Below are positions 11,201 through 22,985 of a stretch of 64,000 bases of DNA, one piece after another. The notes under the pieces were generated by a model. That model saw only the letters and a program-made list of their open reading frames with translations, ran no database searches and was not told where the DNA came from. The position numbers were made by a program, and so were the translations under genes. The DNA comes from Callipepla californica brunnescens (lineage: Eukaryota; Chordata; Aves; Galliformes; Odontophoridae): assembly GCA_023055505.1 (NCBI GenBank), contig JALIRH010000019.1, positions 2,480,001-2,544,000 of the forward strand. The letters are read 5' to 3'. The number at the start of each line of letters is the position of its first letter. Within the stretch, counting starts at the first letter, position 1.

Positions 11201-14200
11201 CCACAAGATATTTGTATCCTCTCTCTCTTTCAATATCTTTTTGCATTCCAGTCCTTATGGCTTCCCACCATGACTTAGATTTGTTTGTATTTATAAAATG
11301 GGTTTATTGCTGATGTTTTCACACAGTGTAATTAAACAGCAGCTTCCTTACTTAATGTAAGGACTCTGAGTGAATTCCCAGTATTTGGTAGAACACTCAT
11401 AAAGCAAAATTATAAGTCAAACATATAAAAAGAGTTTGAGGATAAGACCTTCAAAAAGAAGATACATTTAAATGTTAGACTTATTTACATGTATATATAT
11501 TATTTCAGTGGAAGTGCTGAAGTTCTCAGCATTTGAACTGGCCTAGGTACCTGAGGGTCTGAAATCTCAGCCAGTGCATTTATCTCTTCGCTTCCATTCA
11601 AACATTTCTCTTGGTACCATTTGCAAATTTACTTTCTGTGTATCTATTAGTATTGTTTTAAACTACTCATTATTTTTTAATGCTTCTGTCTGTGCAACAG
11701 TAAAAACTTAACTGATGTCAATAGGCAATGTAACTGTGAGACTCATTGCCACAGGATGTCACAAAAGCCAATGTATAATCAGATTTTAAAAGCAATTATC
11801 AAGACTTATGAAAGCTAAGCTTGTCCTTGTAACTGAAAGACAGAAACCTTAGTATTGAAAACAAAGGTCTTGATACAGCCTTAGCTCAGGAAGTCTCAAA
11901 TATCTGAGTTATAGGATACAAAGCAAAGAAAGGAGCCCTCTGTGTCGTATAATGTTGAAGCATTGCTTTTGCAGAAGTTTTTGGGTTTGTGTTTTGTATT
12001 TCACTAAGAAATTTCATGGAATGTAGGAAAATCTACATCAGTGTAATGCTATTACAATTGTTTCACTAATTTAAACCTACCACATAGACACTGCATCCTC
12101 AGATATAGCTTCTCTCATCTCCAGGTATATTGACAATGTACCCTCTCTGGTATACAGCAGCAATTTTGTTTCTTGTTCACATTTTGTACATCAGAGAGTA
12201 CCCTGCATATTCTATAAATTAACTGTGGATAGTATAATACATACTAAAAGAAATGGATCTATTCACTGGGGCAAATGAGGAAGATTTTGAACTTGACTCC
12301 CAGTAGTATATGCATGCACCAACATGCAAATGTGAAATAAAGCAAGAATCCCTAACCCGAGGCCCACAGACTTACTCTCAAAATACCAGAGTTTAGTCCT
12401 GGACTGTATTCATCTTAGTAAGGGATTGAAATCCGTGGGAAGACCTATCATCCCTGAGTTCTAGTCATCCATCTTAAGTTGAGAAGCGTGTTGGGATCAG
12501 TGATGATTTTCCCCCAAGAGCTAGTCTGGTTTATAAAGGATAAGAACATTAAACGTTTGCTGCTTTTTATTGCAAAGTAGTAACTTTTTCAACAGGACAG
12601 GAGTTGAGTCAATCTCAGAAGGATTGTGCTACCGACATATTTTGCGTGTTGCTATATGGTATTGTTTCAAGAAAGCAGAGGCTACTGTCTCTTCTGTCTC
12701 TTCTCACAGAGCTAGTCTGGATGAGCCAGGCAAATCTCTGGCCTCTTAGCAGTGTGCACACTACCAGCAGAAACTGTCCCTGCCAACAATTCACCTTGAC
12801 AGAGACAGCTGTGTATTTTTTGCAAAGTAGTGTTCATGTAAGAAAGAGTTTGACTCTTCATCATCTGAAAGCATTTACTGAGCCCATGGTTAGACGGTTT
12901 GGCAGCATGTTGCATGTTATTTCAAGAAAGGTGGAGAATTCAGTCTATTTTATTAACATCTATGCTTAATTTGTATTTTCAGAACCTGTACATGCTTCAT
13001 GAACCGAAGACTTCCATTGTGCTAGGTAACTGTGACTGGAGTTGCTGCTTGACAGAGAATATGAAAAATGCCATTAAACTAGTAAGTTCTTGCACTAGAT
13101 CTTCTAAAGTTAAAAAAAAAAAAAACAACAAAACCAAACCTCAGCCTTTTTAGGCAGATTCTTCCTTGTCCAAGCCAGGGAACACCAACCACTGCCGTTA
13201 GCTCAGCCACTCTACTGATAGAGTGCTTTCTGATAGCAACAGCAGCAATAGTACATGAGCTGTCTTTAAGCTCACGTGCCTTGGTGGAGAGGATTGCTCA
13301 TGCTGTGGGAGGTGAGCACAAGGCTGCCTTCTTGCTTTGCCTCCAAGTGCCCCTTTCCAGTAGGTGAGCACCTGTAAAGACCAATGTTAGCTGCAAGTGC
13401 CTGAGCAGCCAGCAGTGGTGAGTTCAGGGGCTCTGAAAGGTGGGGAGTGGGGGGGCAGGGAAAGTTTGGGTGCACAAATAAGCTGAAAAAAACCTCACTG
13501 TCAAATGAAATGTTCCTCTGCTTTATCACCATTATTTTTAGTGAGATTTTGCATTATGGTACCTTGAGTTTTAAATTAAATGTCAAATATAATTTGGCAC
13601 TACAAAGAATGAATTATGTGACTGCCCTCAGAGAAAATCAGAAGGCTTAGCTCTGTGAGTTAAATTGGTATCTGCCTTATACTGAGCTGATGTGGGCTAA
13701 TTGATTAGGATCTGACAGGATACCATATTGCAAATTCAGCACAATCTCTCCCATTAAAAAGAATAGATCTAAGGTACCGTTAGGGAAAAGCAGAAAATCT
13801 TCTGTGAAACAGAATGAGAGAGGAAAAAAGTATCTTCAAGGACTGTCTTTCACGCTGATGGTTCAGATTCCCCAGAAGCCCACATTTCTTAAGGGCACAG
13901 TACAGATGATAATGTGCCCCAGGTCACTTTGAAAACAGATTTGCAATCAGGTTTCAGATTCATCTGGCCTAGTTTTAAAGAAGAGCAAAATATTTTCTCA
14001 GATAGCTGACTAAATCTATCTCCGTGAGAACTCAGATGACAAAGTGCCATTTTAGATCATTAAAGAAGGCTAATATATTTTAATCAGCAATTACATGAGG
14101 AAGGACAAACCAAATGCTATAGCAGCGGGTCATTTTATAAATTCAGTACTTGTGGCCCTCTCCCTTTCAGAATGCATGATACTATTTCCTGGAAACATTA

Positions 14201-14340
14201 GTCTTAAAAAACTATTGTCAAGTAAATAAGCCTTGTGTTTCTCACAGCCTTCATGTCTGTGTAGTCTGGGTTTAATTTTCTGTTAAGTACAGGCAGTGTT
14301 GGGGGGGAGGACTAAGTTTGAAGTTCTAATGTAGTCAGGC
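5241..14340. other. gene-free sequence with minor simple repeats
   Basis: No gene is recognised across about 9 kb. The longest frames (103 codons at 9913-10224 and 121 codons at 12604-12969, both +) have no domain signature; the first is simply AT-rich and the second overlaps frames on both strands. Simple sequence includes a (TA)n run near 6385-6397, T14 at 7063-7076, (GATA)3 at 10548-10562, (TTTG)4 at 10569-10584 and A14 at 13112-13125. TGATTGAT occurs once near 9566. The rest reads as unique AT-rich DNA. Confidence 0.5.
10548..10588. repeat. GATA and TTTG microsatellites
   Basis: Three GATA units (10548-10562) are followed within a few bases by four TTTG units (10569-10584) and a T run. 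Both are short simple repeats of the size that can be length-polymorphic. Confidence 0.7.
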
Positions 14341-14640
14341 TGGAATCTGTCACTCAGCTTATTGCATGTTGATGACTCAGTGCAGTTTCAGCTGTAAGCA
14401 GACCATGATTTATGGACACCAAGTGAACTCCTGCGGCAAAAACCAGCCATGAGATCAGAGCAGCAATAGGGCCCTTTTTTGGCAGGAGACAGCGCCTGCA
14501 TTTTTCTCATTCATGCCAAACTGCTTTGCACGGCAATTAGCTCTGTCCTCATTTAGTCTCCAGTCCCAAAGGGTAATGAAAGTCATATATCATCTTCAAG
14601 GCTGCTAATTATCCAGCTCAGTTACAGGTAGGCTTTGTAA
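14341..14640. promoter_or_regulatory. motif-rich candidate conserved non-coding element
   Basis: This block has balanced composition, no simple repeats and several well-formed transcription factor words, including an AP-1/MARE-like core TGACTCA at 14373-14379 flanked by GATGACTCAGTGCAG, a CAGCTG E-box at 14389-14394 and TAAT-type words near its end. That look is typical of vertebrate enhancers, but no computation supports it and the call is an impression from reading. An alignment of bird, reptile and mammal genomes would decide. Confidence 0.25.
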
Positions 14641-16844
14641 CTGTGAGAAGGGCCTGTCTGCCTGATATTTATTGCTCTTCCAATAAGCAAGCAAAGGAGA
14701 AGGGGGGAAAAACTTTCTTGAAAGCTTGCCCATACCCCTTGCCTCAGATCCTTGACATACCTTCTGCAAGTGTGCTAGTCAAAGGGGAAATGTCTTCATT
14801 CCACATATCCATTTTTCATGCTGTAACTAAACATTCAGCAAGAACAGAGAGCAAGTGCTTGAAACATGAGAGAACATACATTTGGGGTGAGCTTGTCTCC
14901 AGTTGTTTGCTTGTAGAAAAGCAATCCTCTGAACAGGCAGTCATGAAAACAGGAAGAGCAGAAAGAAAGAACGAAGAAATTTGTTCTCCATGTCTTTCTC
15001 GCCCCAGTCCTTCAGTGCACACCAGAGCTGCATCTCTGGAAAGCAGTGAAGCTAGATCTCTGGTAGTTTTTCTGAGGAATGCCAGGGGAAGCCTAGAACT
15101 CCTTGTCTGAACCCTCTGTCAGCCCTGACATAAAATTCATCTCTCTAACCAGAGTTTGGGACCTGCCTATCTTTCTGTAACAGGCAGGCAGTTTTGTTTC
15201 CTCTGAACACTGGTGCTAACAGAGCTCCACTGGGAGTCACTTTTTACTGTTAATATGCTGGCTAAACCAATCGTCCAGGTATCTGAGACCCTACACTGCT
15301 GAGAAATGAATTTCTTCCCAAATCTGGATGTTGTATAGAAGGGCAGCCACTAGGGCAAGCATGTGGAAAGGAGGAGCTGGGTCAGAAGCAGTCAGCGAAG
15401 CTCAGCAAACAGACCTTCAGCTGGCACCTGCACCTGGAGGTGCAGTGGGCAGGAGGCACAGGGCTGCTCCTTGTGTGTGAGCAACAGGAGCAGTATGGGA
15501 GCGTGCTGGTAGAAGATACACAGACATGCTGAGCAGAGAGAGTGCTGCCGGGCTCACGACTTTCAGGTTGGGAGCTGCAGAGCAACGCGGTGGGAGTTCT
15601 CCAATCCTCACAGCTTTGAACTGCAGTGTGGCATTGGGAGGGGCCCGGTGCTGCTCTGGTGCCTCTGGGCATCTGCTGGGTGCATGCAGGCTTCATCTTC
15701 ACTTCTGTCAGCACTCAGAGGGCGGGGGTGTGAAAGAAGGGGAAGAAGTTCCTTATTCTTACAACTTCTTTTCCTGTGCGAAAATGGATGATCAGTTTTC
15801 ACAATCAGATGAGATTTTATTTTTCTTTGTGCTGTGAATGGCAGAGTGCCTTGCAGACACTGCTTTCACATTCTTCTTGGCCTGGAGGAAGTACTAGAAA
15901 GCTGGTGGAGATCCAGATGGTTCAGATACTGAGATTTGGAGTATTGCAAAAGAAGACAAGGCTTATCTGTTGTGTATCGGCAGGTTCCCTTAGCTGAGTG
16001 CTGATTCATACCAGTCCTGAAGCTGCCATGCAAACCTTGGGTTATTTGCCGTGTCCTTCCTGAATTTCCAAACCTGCTATCTTAAACTTCCTGTAACTGC
16101 ATTCCAAGAGCTCGGACCCCACCCTTCTTGGAAATGCATATCAGTGCAGCTCCTTACAGTGCTGGGAACTGCCTCGGTACATTCAGTTGCAGAACAGCAC
16201 TGGTGTCTGCCACCCACTTTCCTGCAGGACCAAGACTTCCTTGCTGGAGCACTGCTTGGGTAGGGCAGTGAGTTAGACAGAAGTTGCCATCCTGGACCAG
16301 AGTGGTGATCTATCTCATTTGATATCTTGGCACTTATAATGGATAGTGCTAACTGCTATAGAGGAAGCTATCCCTTTTCCTCCTATAATTTAATTCTTTC
16401 TCAAAAAAGGGTTTTAATTAGTCTTTTCCCTCAATAAAAAGTATTTCAGTTCCTAAAAAAAGTTAATTTGGCCCTTTCAATTCTGCAGTTCCATAGATTT
16501 CTCTTTTTACACTTCTTAGTGTTTTTCTGCTGTCTTCCCTCCGGAGTTAGCAGAGTGAGAGATGCAAAGCAAGAAAAAACAAATGTTGAAGGCTTAATCC
16601 AAATCCTGCTGAATACGCTAATGCATTGCCTGTTTCACCATTTGGTTTAGATCTGCCTCCTAAGCCAGCTTTTCATGTAGTACTAATTAGCATGACACCA
16701 ACATTAAATATTGTTTTGGAAGTAGTATTCTCTGAGAAGAAGATGAGAAAATAATGAAGAATGAATGTTCAAGCCTTACAGTCCTCTGTCCAAAAAACTG
16801 CTCTTCAAATTTATTTCATTTATTTTTCCTATTTACTGTCCCAT

Positions 16845-16882
<38 letters not shown>

Positions 16883-18381
16883 CTCTGACTTCTATCTGCT
16901 GCCATTTGCATTAAGAATGACCCCTTTATCACAAAGGTAGGTATCCCAAATAATTATCCATTATTAGTAACGGAATTTATTGTTGTGCAACAAAGATCAT
17001 GGAAACCTATTGGCTTTTTGTGTCTTTTTGTCACCAAAAGTGGGTGATACTTGGGTGGCAGTTTGATATCAGCCAATGACTACTCTTTTTCTACACCACT
17101 GAAAGGTGCTGAAAGGGTGTCTGTGCCCTGTCCTTGCTTTATGTCAGCAGCAGCAGCACCATCTAGCTGTGCAGGCAGCTGCACAAGCAGAGGGTGTGGC
17201 AGACAGCTGAGGTGGGCAGCCATGAGTGCTGCCATAAAGTGAGGAGGAGAGGCAGGGAAAATGGAGAAAGGGTGGAACAGTAGGAGGAGTCTGTCCATTC
17301 CAGCAGCTTTTCACAGTCCAACTGGATGAAGTTGACCATCAAAGCACATCCTTGCTGTACATCTGTATTCTCCCTGTTTAGGCCTCAGTCTGTTAGGTGG
17401 CTTCTTCAGCAGGTGAAATTATATGTATAGACATGCGTGGAGTCAATTAGCATAAAAAAGGCACCTTCATCTTTTTTTCCCCCATCCAATTGAAGTTACA
17501 GTCTTCCGTGCAAATATTGCTTCTGTTTTACATTCCCAATAAGCCAGATTGGTTCTGCTGCAAACATGAACTGAAAGTCTATCACTGACATTGTGTGCTT
17601 TTGATCCAGCATATTTGGGGACGTTGTGAAAAGGTACTCTGAAGGTGTATTTCTAAACATGTTTCATTAGGAAATAGGTGTGGCTGAAGATAGGAATATC
17701 GAACTCTTAGATCCAGTTCTTTCTACCTCAGAGCCCTCACCTTTGTTGCATGGACCCTACACAAGATTCAGCTGCTGCCTAATTAATGCAAAAAAAAAAA
17801 ACCAAAACAAAACAAACAAAAAAAAAACCACACCAGAAAATACCCAAATGTTTTTAAAATCTTTATAATGCTGTCACTCATTAGGTAGTTCTACTCTTCC
17901 CTTTCAAATGAAGCTGAAAAAGAAGAATATAGGGAAAATTCCATTTGTTGCTGTTGAATTAGGGATCTTCAAAACTGTTCATGGGTATGAGTAGGTTAGT
18001 GTCTTGGGAAGCTTGTTCTGCTCATTCTCTGCAGGAAGCGAGCAATGTACTCCGCAGTTCATGTTATCTCCTTGCTGTAAGCCTCTGGGTTCAACAGTTT
18101 GGACTACAGGGCAACTTTAAACAGCTCCTGGGAAATTAGTGTTGTGCAAAAATTCACTCAGGGCATTGAAAAAAATAAAGTAAAAAGTAAGTGTATAAAA
18201 TTGTTAGGAAGAATACATGTGATGAGGAAAAATCAAGAAAATAAGGGTCTTATGTGTGAAGTACAAGACAGAGCAGGACATGGTAGAATTGCTTCCTTTT
18301 TCTAACCAAAAAGATTTTTTCTTTTCAAACCTACATTTCTGTGCTCACCACTAAACATATCGTTTCTCTTTCCTTTTGTAG
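14641..18381. other. gene-free sequence, partly GC-richer
   Basis: A 155-codon frame at 14643-15110 is the longest in the window. It has no signal peptide, transmembrane span or family motif and its start is not supported by any promoter or splice signal, so I do not call it a gene. From 15.3 to 15.8 kb the sequence is GC-richer with overlapping frames on both strands, which is what GC-rich non-coding DNA gives. There is an A27 run at 16851-16877 without an upstream poly(A) signal and an A-rich stretch at 17790-17830. Confidence 0.45.
16851..16877 (+). repeat. A27 homopolymer
   Basis: Twenty-seven consecutive A bases. No AATAAA or ATTAAA lies in the preceding 40 bases and I see no flanking direct repeat, so a retrocopy tail is not supported; slippage growth is the simpler reading. 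Confidence 0.9.
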
Positions 18382-18442
18382 CAGAGAATCATTACGCATT
18401 TGGCCAGCTCCATCAGGGAAAGTGTCGAATAGTTCTTGTCTG
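18382..18442 (+). other. 61-bp exon-like segment with good splice signals
   Basis: A pyrimidine-rich tract ending in TTTCCTTTTGTAG (AG at 18380-18381) precedes the segment, and TCTG|GTAAGTG follows it with GTAAGT at 18443-18448, a near-ideal donor. The segment is open in two of three frames and holds two CpGs in a CpG-poor region. No protein family is recognised from either open frame. It could be an exon of a long non-coding RNA, a cassette exon of a host gene on the + strand, or one of the many decoy exons found in vertebrate introns. Confidence 0.25.
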
Positions 18443-20477
18443 GTAAGTGTTACTATCATTGTCAGGAAACACCACATCTTTGGCATATGTATGTGGGGAA
18501 GGGGTGAAGAGGAATATTTTAATCAGTCCCTTTTTATATGTATTCTGCTTTGTTTTGTATATGTTCTTATAACAGTCATTTTTCTAATTAATCATCTGCA
18601 TGTCATTCTGTTTTATGTCAGAGCAAGCAAGGTCAAAGAGATTCACTATGCACACAGTGCAAAAGCTGCTAAGGTTTGCAGTGTTATTTACCTCTTTAGG
18701 ATGTTTGTTCTTCATTTCATAATGAAGTCTTAAACAGCCTCTTATGCGGATGAACTATAGCCTTATGGAGGGAAGCATTGATACAGGGGGCTGTAACTAA
18801 CAATTATAATTTTCATCCTCCTTCTGTATGTAAGTAGGCTTGAAAAATAAAAAAAGATTTAACTCAAGCTAACTTTTTTTTTTTTTAAGTCATTGTAGGC
18901 AGCACCGAACAAAGGTAGCTTGCTTACATTACTGCTGAGGAAATGAACAGGCATGCCCTTTTGTGGGAAAAGCTGTCTACCTTGTGAACTTCCACGAGAC
19001 TCCAAGAAGCAATACACAGTAGCTGGCTAGAATCAGTGAATTAAACAGGGATTTATTTCATGCTGATTCCATATTAGTGAGTCATTAAGTCAATAATGGA
19101 AGGCTTTTTCTCAAGATAAATACTGTGCATTTTAACCAGGCTATGGTACCTGTTGTTTTGATTCTTTTTGTCCAGAATGATTCAGTTACCATCCCTGGAC
19201 TCCTCCACTAGAACATACAGAAAGTGCTGGTGTCTCCATGTCTTTCCTGCTTTGGGAATGCTGGCAGGCTCATGATGGTGACTAAAGGCCAAATGTGTTC
19301 AGCTGTTTGAGAAAGCTTCCTGAGTATGAAAGACGTAGGTGGTTGTTTAACATGATTGCTGTTCTACTTAAAATGTTTGAGGCTATTCCTGTCAAGAGTC
19401 ATACTGATTCTGTAGTTGGTAACACCACAAAAGTTAAATGTGGCTGTATTTAATTCTTACCTAATTGTGTCTGTGGGATATATTTCTACATGATTAATTA
19501 ACCTACTTATTGAGCAACAAGTGTTTCATTTACTAATACAGTAAACAAATTACTGACTTACCTATGTTTAATGAAACATGAGTTATAGTATTTGTTTTCA
19601 GATTCAAAAATTAATTATCACATTGAGTAAGTATATTCTGTCTTGCCTCATATATCTGGTCTTATATTTATATGGCTTTCAGTCTCCAAGCCAAGGCAAC
19701 TATCCAGTTGTTCTCGCTTGAACCAAAATACTATTTTCTTTCCACAAGTCCATTACAGCATATGCCTAATTTGAGCTATTTCAGTATCTTATTAAGAAAC
19801 AGGCAAGCAATGAAACACCTCTAGATTGCTCTTCAAGCAGTGCATAATATTATATCATAGCTTTGGCCTGGCTGTTAGGACTAGATATTAGAGAATTTGC
19901 TTGTCCCTGTGTATCTGCAGTAGAGAAATTGTCACCTGATCTGGGGCATGGTTTGGTTATGACTTGTAATAGGTGACTGTCTAAAAAGGCTGAAAATCTT
20001 AGGAGCTCTTTCTTTCACTTGCATGACTTCCTTAGTGCACTCCTACCCACAGTGATTTCTGCTTTTTCTACTCCAGACAACTCATATATGTCTGTACTGC
20101 AATTGAGACTCTGGCAGAGGAATGCAATCAGAGCTGGCCTTCAGCTTTCTGCGTGCTTCCCAGAAGCCTCCATGCCTTGCAGGCAAAATACCTTTTGTTC
20201 TTGTTGCTGGTACAGATATTTTCAGCCCTTTTATGAGTATATCAACACTGAAACTACTGAGACACCCAAGCTGGCTCAGCGTGAATGGTCTGGAACAAGG
20301 AATGGTGAGAAAGACAACAGACGTATCTGTACTCATTTTGCAGAATACTGCTCAGTCTGAGAAACAACATGGTTGTGCAAACACAGCCAAACGACCTCTA
20401 GATGTGAGCTCTTCTCTCTGCACATCATCACATGGACTAACCATTCAGTCTGCAATCTGGACTCAGATCCTCAAGTG

Positions 20478-20502
20478 CTCAGTGAGGTAAATCCTCACTG
20501 AG
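20478..20502. repeat. perfect 10-bp inverted repeat, 5-base loop
   Basis: CTCAGTGAGG (20478-20487) and CCTCACTGAG (20493-20502) are exact reverse complements around the loop TAAAT. The hairpin would be stable but is far shorter than a microRNA precursor and no T run follows it. Confidence 0.75.
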
Positions 20503-21830
20503 TCTGGCAGAAGGAGAATGTAATTCTGTTCATAGACACTGAATATGCAGTAGCAGTTGTGGATTGTCAAATCCAGCATAGGATTATAGCCCACATCATA
20601 TGCTTCAGCACTTTTATACAGACTGTGTCTAAATTAATTTTTAATTAGCTCATTATACAGATAGAAGATCTGCACATCTCAGGTTTCGTGACCACAACTT
20701 TGCCTACAGGCCTCTTTATCAGACAGTTGGATGATGCCAGCACCAAACTGGAGATGGAAGTGCTCAGACCCTGCAGCGATGAGACTTAATATTAAAAGTC
20801 CTGATAGTATCAGACACCACCCTCCATTATATCACAATTTAATTTCCATCTTCATGCTCAACTTTGTTTTAATAAAGAGCTTGTGGAGGTTCCTGACTGC
20901 TGGAAAACCTAGATGCCAGAGAGTCAAAGCTATTTGACTATTCATAATGCTAAATAGTACCCATAGCCTCCTCACAGGTTTTGGTGATTCAATGCAAGTT
21001 CAGCCCACCCAAAGTGATTTATAATGAACTGTTGGTCCAAAGGTTGTAAAACACAGATACTCTTCATCTTCTGGTTGGAGATGTTATAGACATACATGTG
21101 CATAATGGGGCGTGACAGCGCTGGTTGCCTCTAATGGTATTACCTGCTTTGGAAATCCCTTCTCTCCTCTGTTAAAAATCTGTCTGCTGTTGTGCGATGC
21201 ACTGCCTACATAGGTACCTTGAAGCATGAATAGGTATGACTGAGGAAGTGCTAGCTTTACAGACCTGGAACAACTAATTTAAGAATAGCTGCACCCCAGG
21301 AGACTACTTGCTTCAGTCTGATCAGATGGAATAACAGGCTGTCAACTTAGCTTGACACAAACTGTAAACTTGACTCAAAAAATCTTGTGAAAAAGTATAC
21401 GGTTTGTTGTTTAAGGCACAGCAAATCTTTTTGGAGAGATATTCAATCCCAGTGTAATTGCTGTTGAATCCTGCTCTTGGCCTGTGTGCAACCATACCAC
21501 AGCCTCAGTGACAGGAGGTAATCCAACTGCAAAGACTCCTTAAGCGATTGTCCAGCCGTTCGCACCTCTGGAATTCCACAATAAATTGAATCAACTGAGC
21601 ACAGTGGGGAGGTGGAAGTTGGACAATGAACAGATCTGAATGAGTGGTGAAACCAATGACTCATCTCTGTCTAATTTCATTTCTGTTCAGATTGTTTATC
21701 TAGGAAGAAAAGGGCAGGGAATGTGTAAGGATGTATGTGTTGTTTATTTAAATCTGTAGTTAGAAGCTGATTCCTAGGTAGAAGCTTTCCTGTGAAGCAG
21801 TAGAAGAGACTGATTTTGTATTAGGAATGT

Positions 21831-21846
21831 TATTTATTTATTTATT
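21831..21846. repeat. (TTTA)n microsatellite
   Basis: About four TTTA units in a row, a short simple repeat. Confidence 0.8.
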
Positions 21847-22754
21847 GTAATGATGTTTCTTGTCTTTTGTTTTATGTGTAACACAGGAAAATAGTGACTT
21901 TTTAGAAGTCATATTTCTGAAATCCTTCATTGCTATTGATTTCCATTCAACTCTTTCCAGCTTCTCTACGAGTTGATGGCATTTAGTGGCCAAAGCTTTG
22001 TGATATATTTGCTGTGGCTTTATCAGTGCTTCATCTCTTCTCTAGTTCCTGATTGTGATGAGCCTGAGGATAAAAAAGCTGCACTGAAGCATTTCAATAT
22101 CCTATTTTTCTACAAACTCACATTACATTTGTTATTCTCTTTGAAGTCAGCAGAAAAACCCTGACTGACATCAACTGAGTATCTGCTTCTATGTTTCTGA
22201 CAACATTACTCCTTTTCTGGTATAGCAGTCCCTGTGGCCGCTGAGAGTGAAGAGTAGCTCAGGCAGTTTCTCTGAGGTTGGGAATGCTAAGGGCCCTGAT
22301 AATTCACCCTCTAAACAGCCTGGTGTTCCCCTCTCCTGTGCTTGTCGACTTGCTCTAGCCTGCTAGTTCCACTGCCACCATGTCACTGCACGGCTCATCT
22401 GTACTGAATTGTCAGTAAGCATAAGAGCAGGCAGATGAAGGTAACTGCTGGATGTGAAAGGGGAAGTAAGCAAATATTTTGCTTGCCCAATAATGCAAAT
22501 GTGCTCTGAATGGACCTGGCTATTCCTTGAATATAGATGTTGCAGAGGAATTTCTATAAGAGACAGGCCTCCTGTTCAGCATCCTGCCTCCAAAAATAAC
22601 TTTTGCCCGATCTTTCAAAACCCTCTGTAGCCTACCTTACCAGTTACATGTTGCTGAGCAGGAGAGCTGAGAGGATTATTTCAGCTGTGGCAGTCGGTTT
22701 ACACCTTGAACCACAAGATCGGATTACTTTTGGTATTTAATTTTGAAATATTTC

Positions 22755-22985
22755 CCCCAGATGTACTGTACCTTTACATGTTTCCTGGATGAATTTCATT
22801 TTGTTATTTCCTGCTCTTATTTCTAAGCTTTCCTAGGTCCTCTGTATTATTTTTCTGTCTTCGGTTATGTTTGCAACACGTCCTAATTTCACATAGTCTG
22901 CAAATTTAATTATTGTCTCAGCTCTTCATATTTCCTTATCAGTGGCTTTGAAATATTACTGAAATACAGAAAAACCTGAGTTTAA
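22755..22985 (-). mobile_element. ancient L3/CR1-clade LINE relic
   Basis: Read on the + strand, the block matches by eye the reverse complement of old amniote L3/CR1-type LINE reverse transcriptase sequence. Landmarks in order are GATGAATTTCATTTTGTTAT (22790-22809), CCTAGGTCCTCTG (near 22831-22843), CTGCAAATTTAAT (22898-22910) and TCCTTATCAGTGGC followed by an AAATATT..GAAATA string (22933-22975). The order and spacing of these landmarks are what make the call. It is heavily diverged, lacks any open frame and is a fossil fragment of about 230 bp. Family name and exact ends need a consensus alignment. Confidence 0.55.

Larger units (their letters stand above)
18443..22754. other. gene-free sequence
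   Basis: No gene is recognised. Overlapping frames at 20019-20490 on both strands show no domain. The visible structures are a T-rich run near 18870-18885, a 10-bp perfect hairpin at 20478-20502, a (TTTA)n run at 21831-21846 and an octamer ATGCAAAT at 22493-22500. Confidence 0.5.

Noticed and set aside
14643..15110. Longest ATG frame in the window, 155 codons
   Set aside because: No domain, signal peptide, membrane span or splice context. This length is expected by chance in 64 kb scanned in six frames.
15382..15837. Overlapping frames on both strands in GC-richer DNA
   Set aside because: Mutually overlapping open frames on both strands are typical of GC-rich non-coding sequence.
16851..16877. 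A27 as the tail of a retrocopy
   Set aside because: No poly(A) signal in the preceding 40 bases and no flanking direct repeat.
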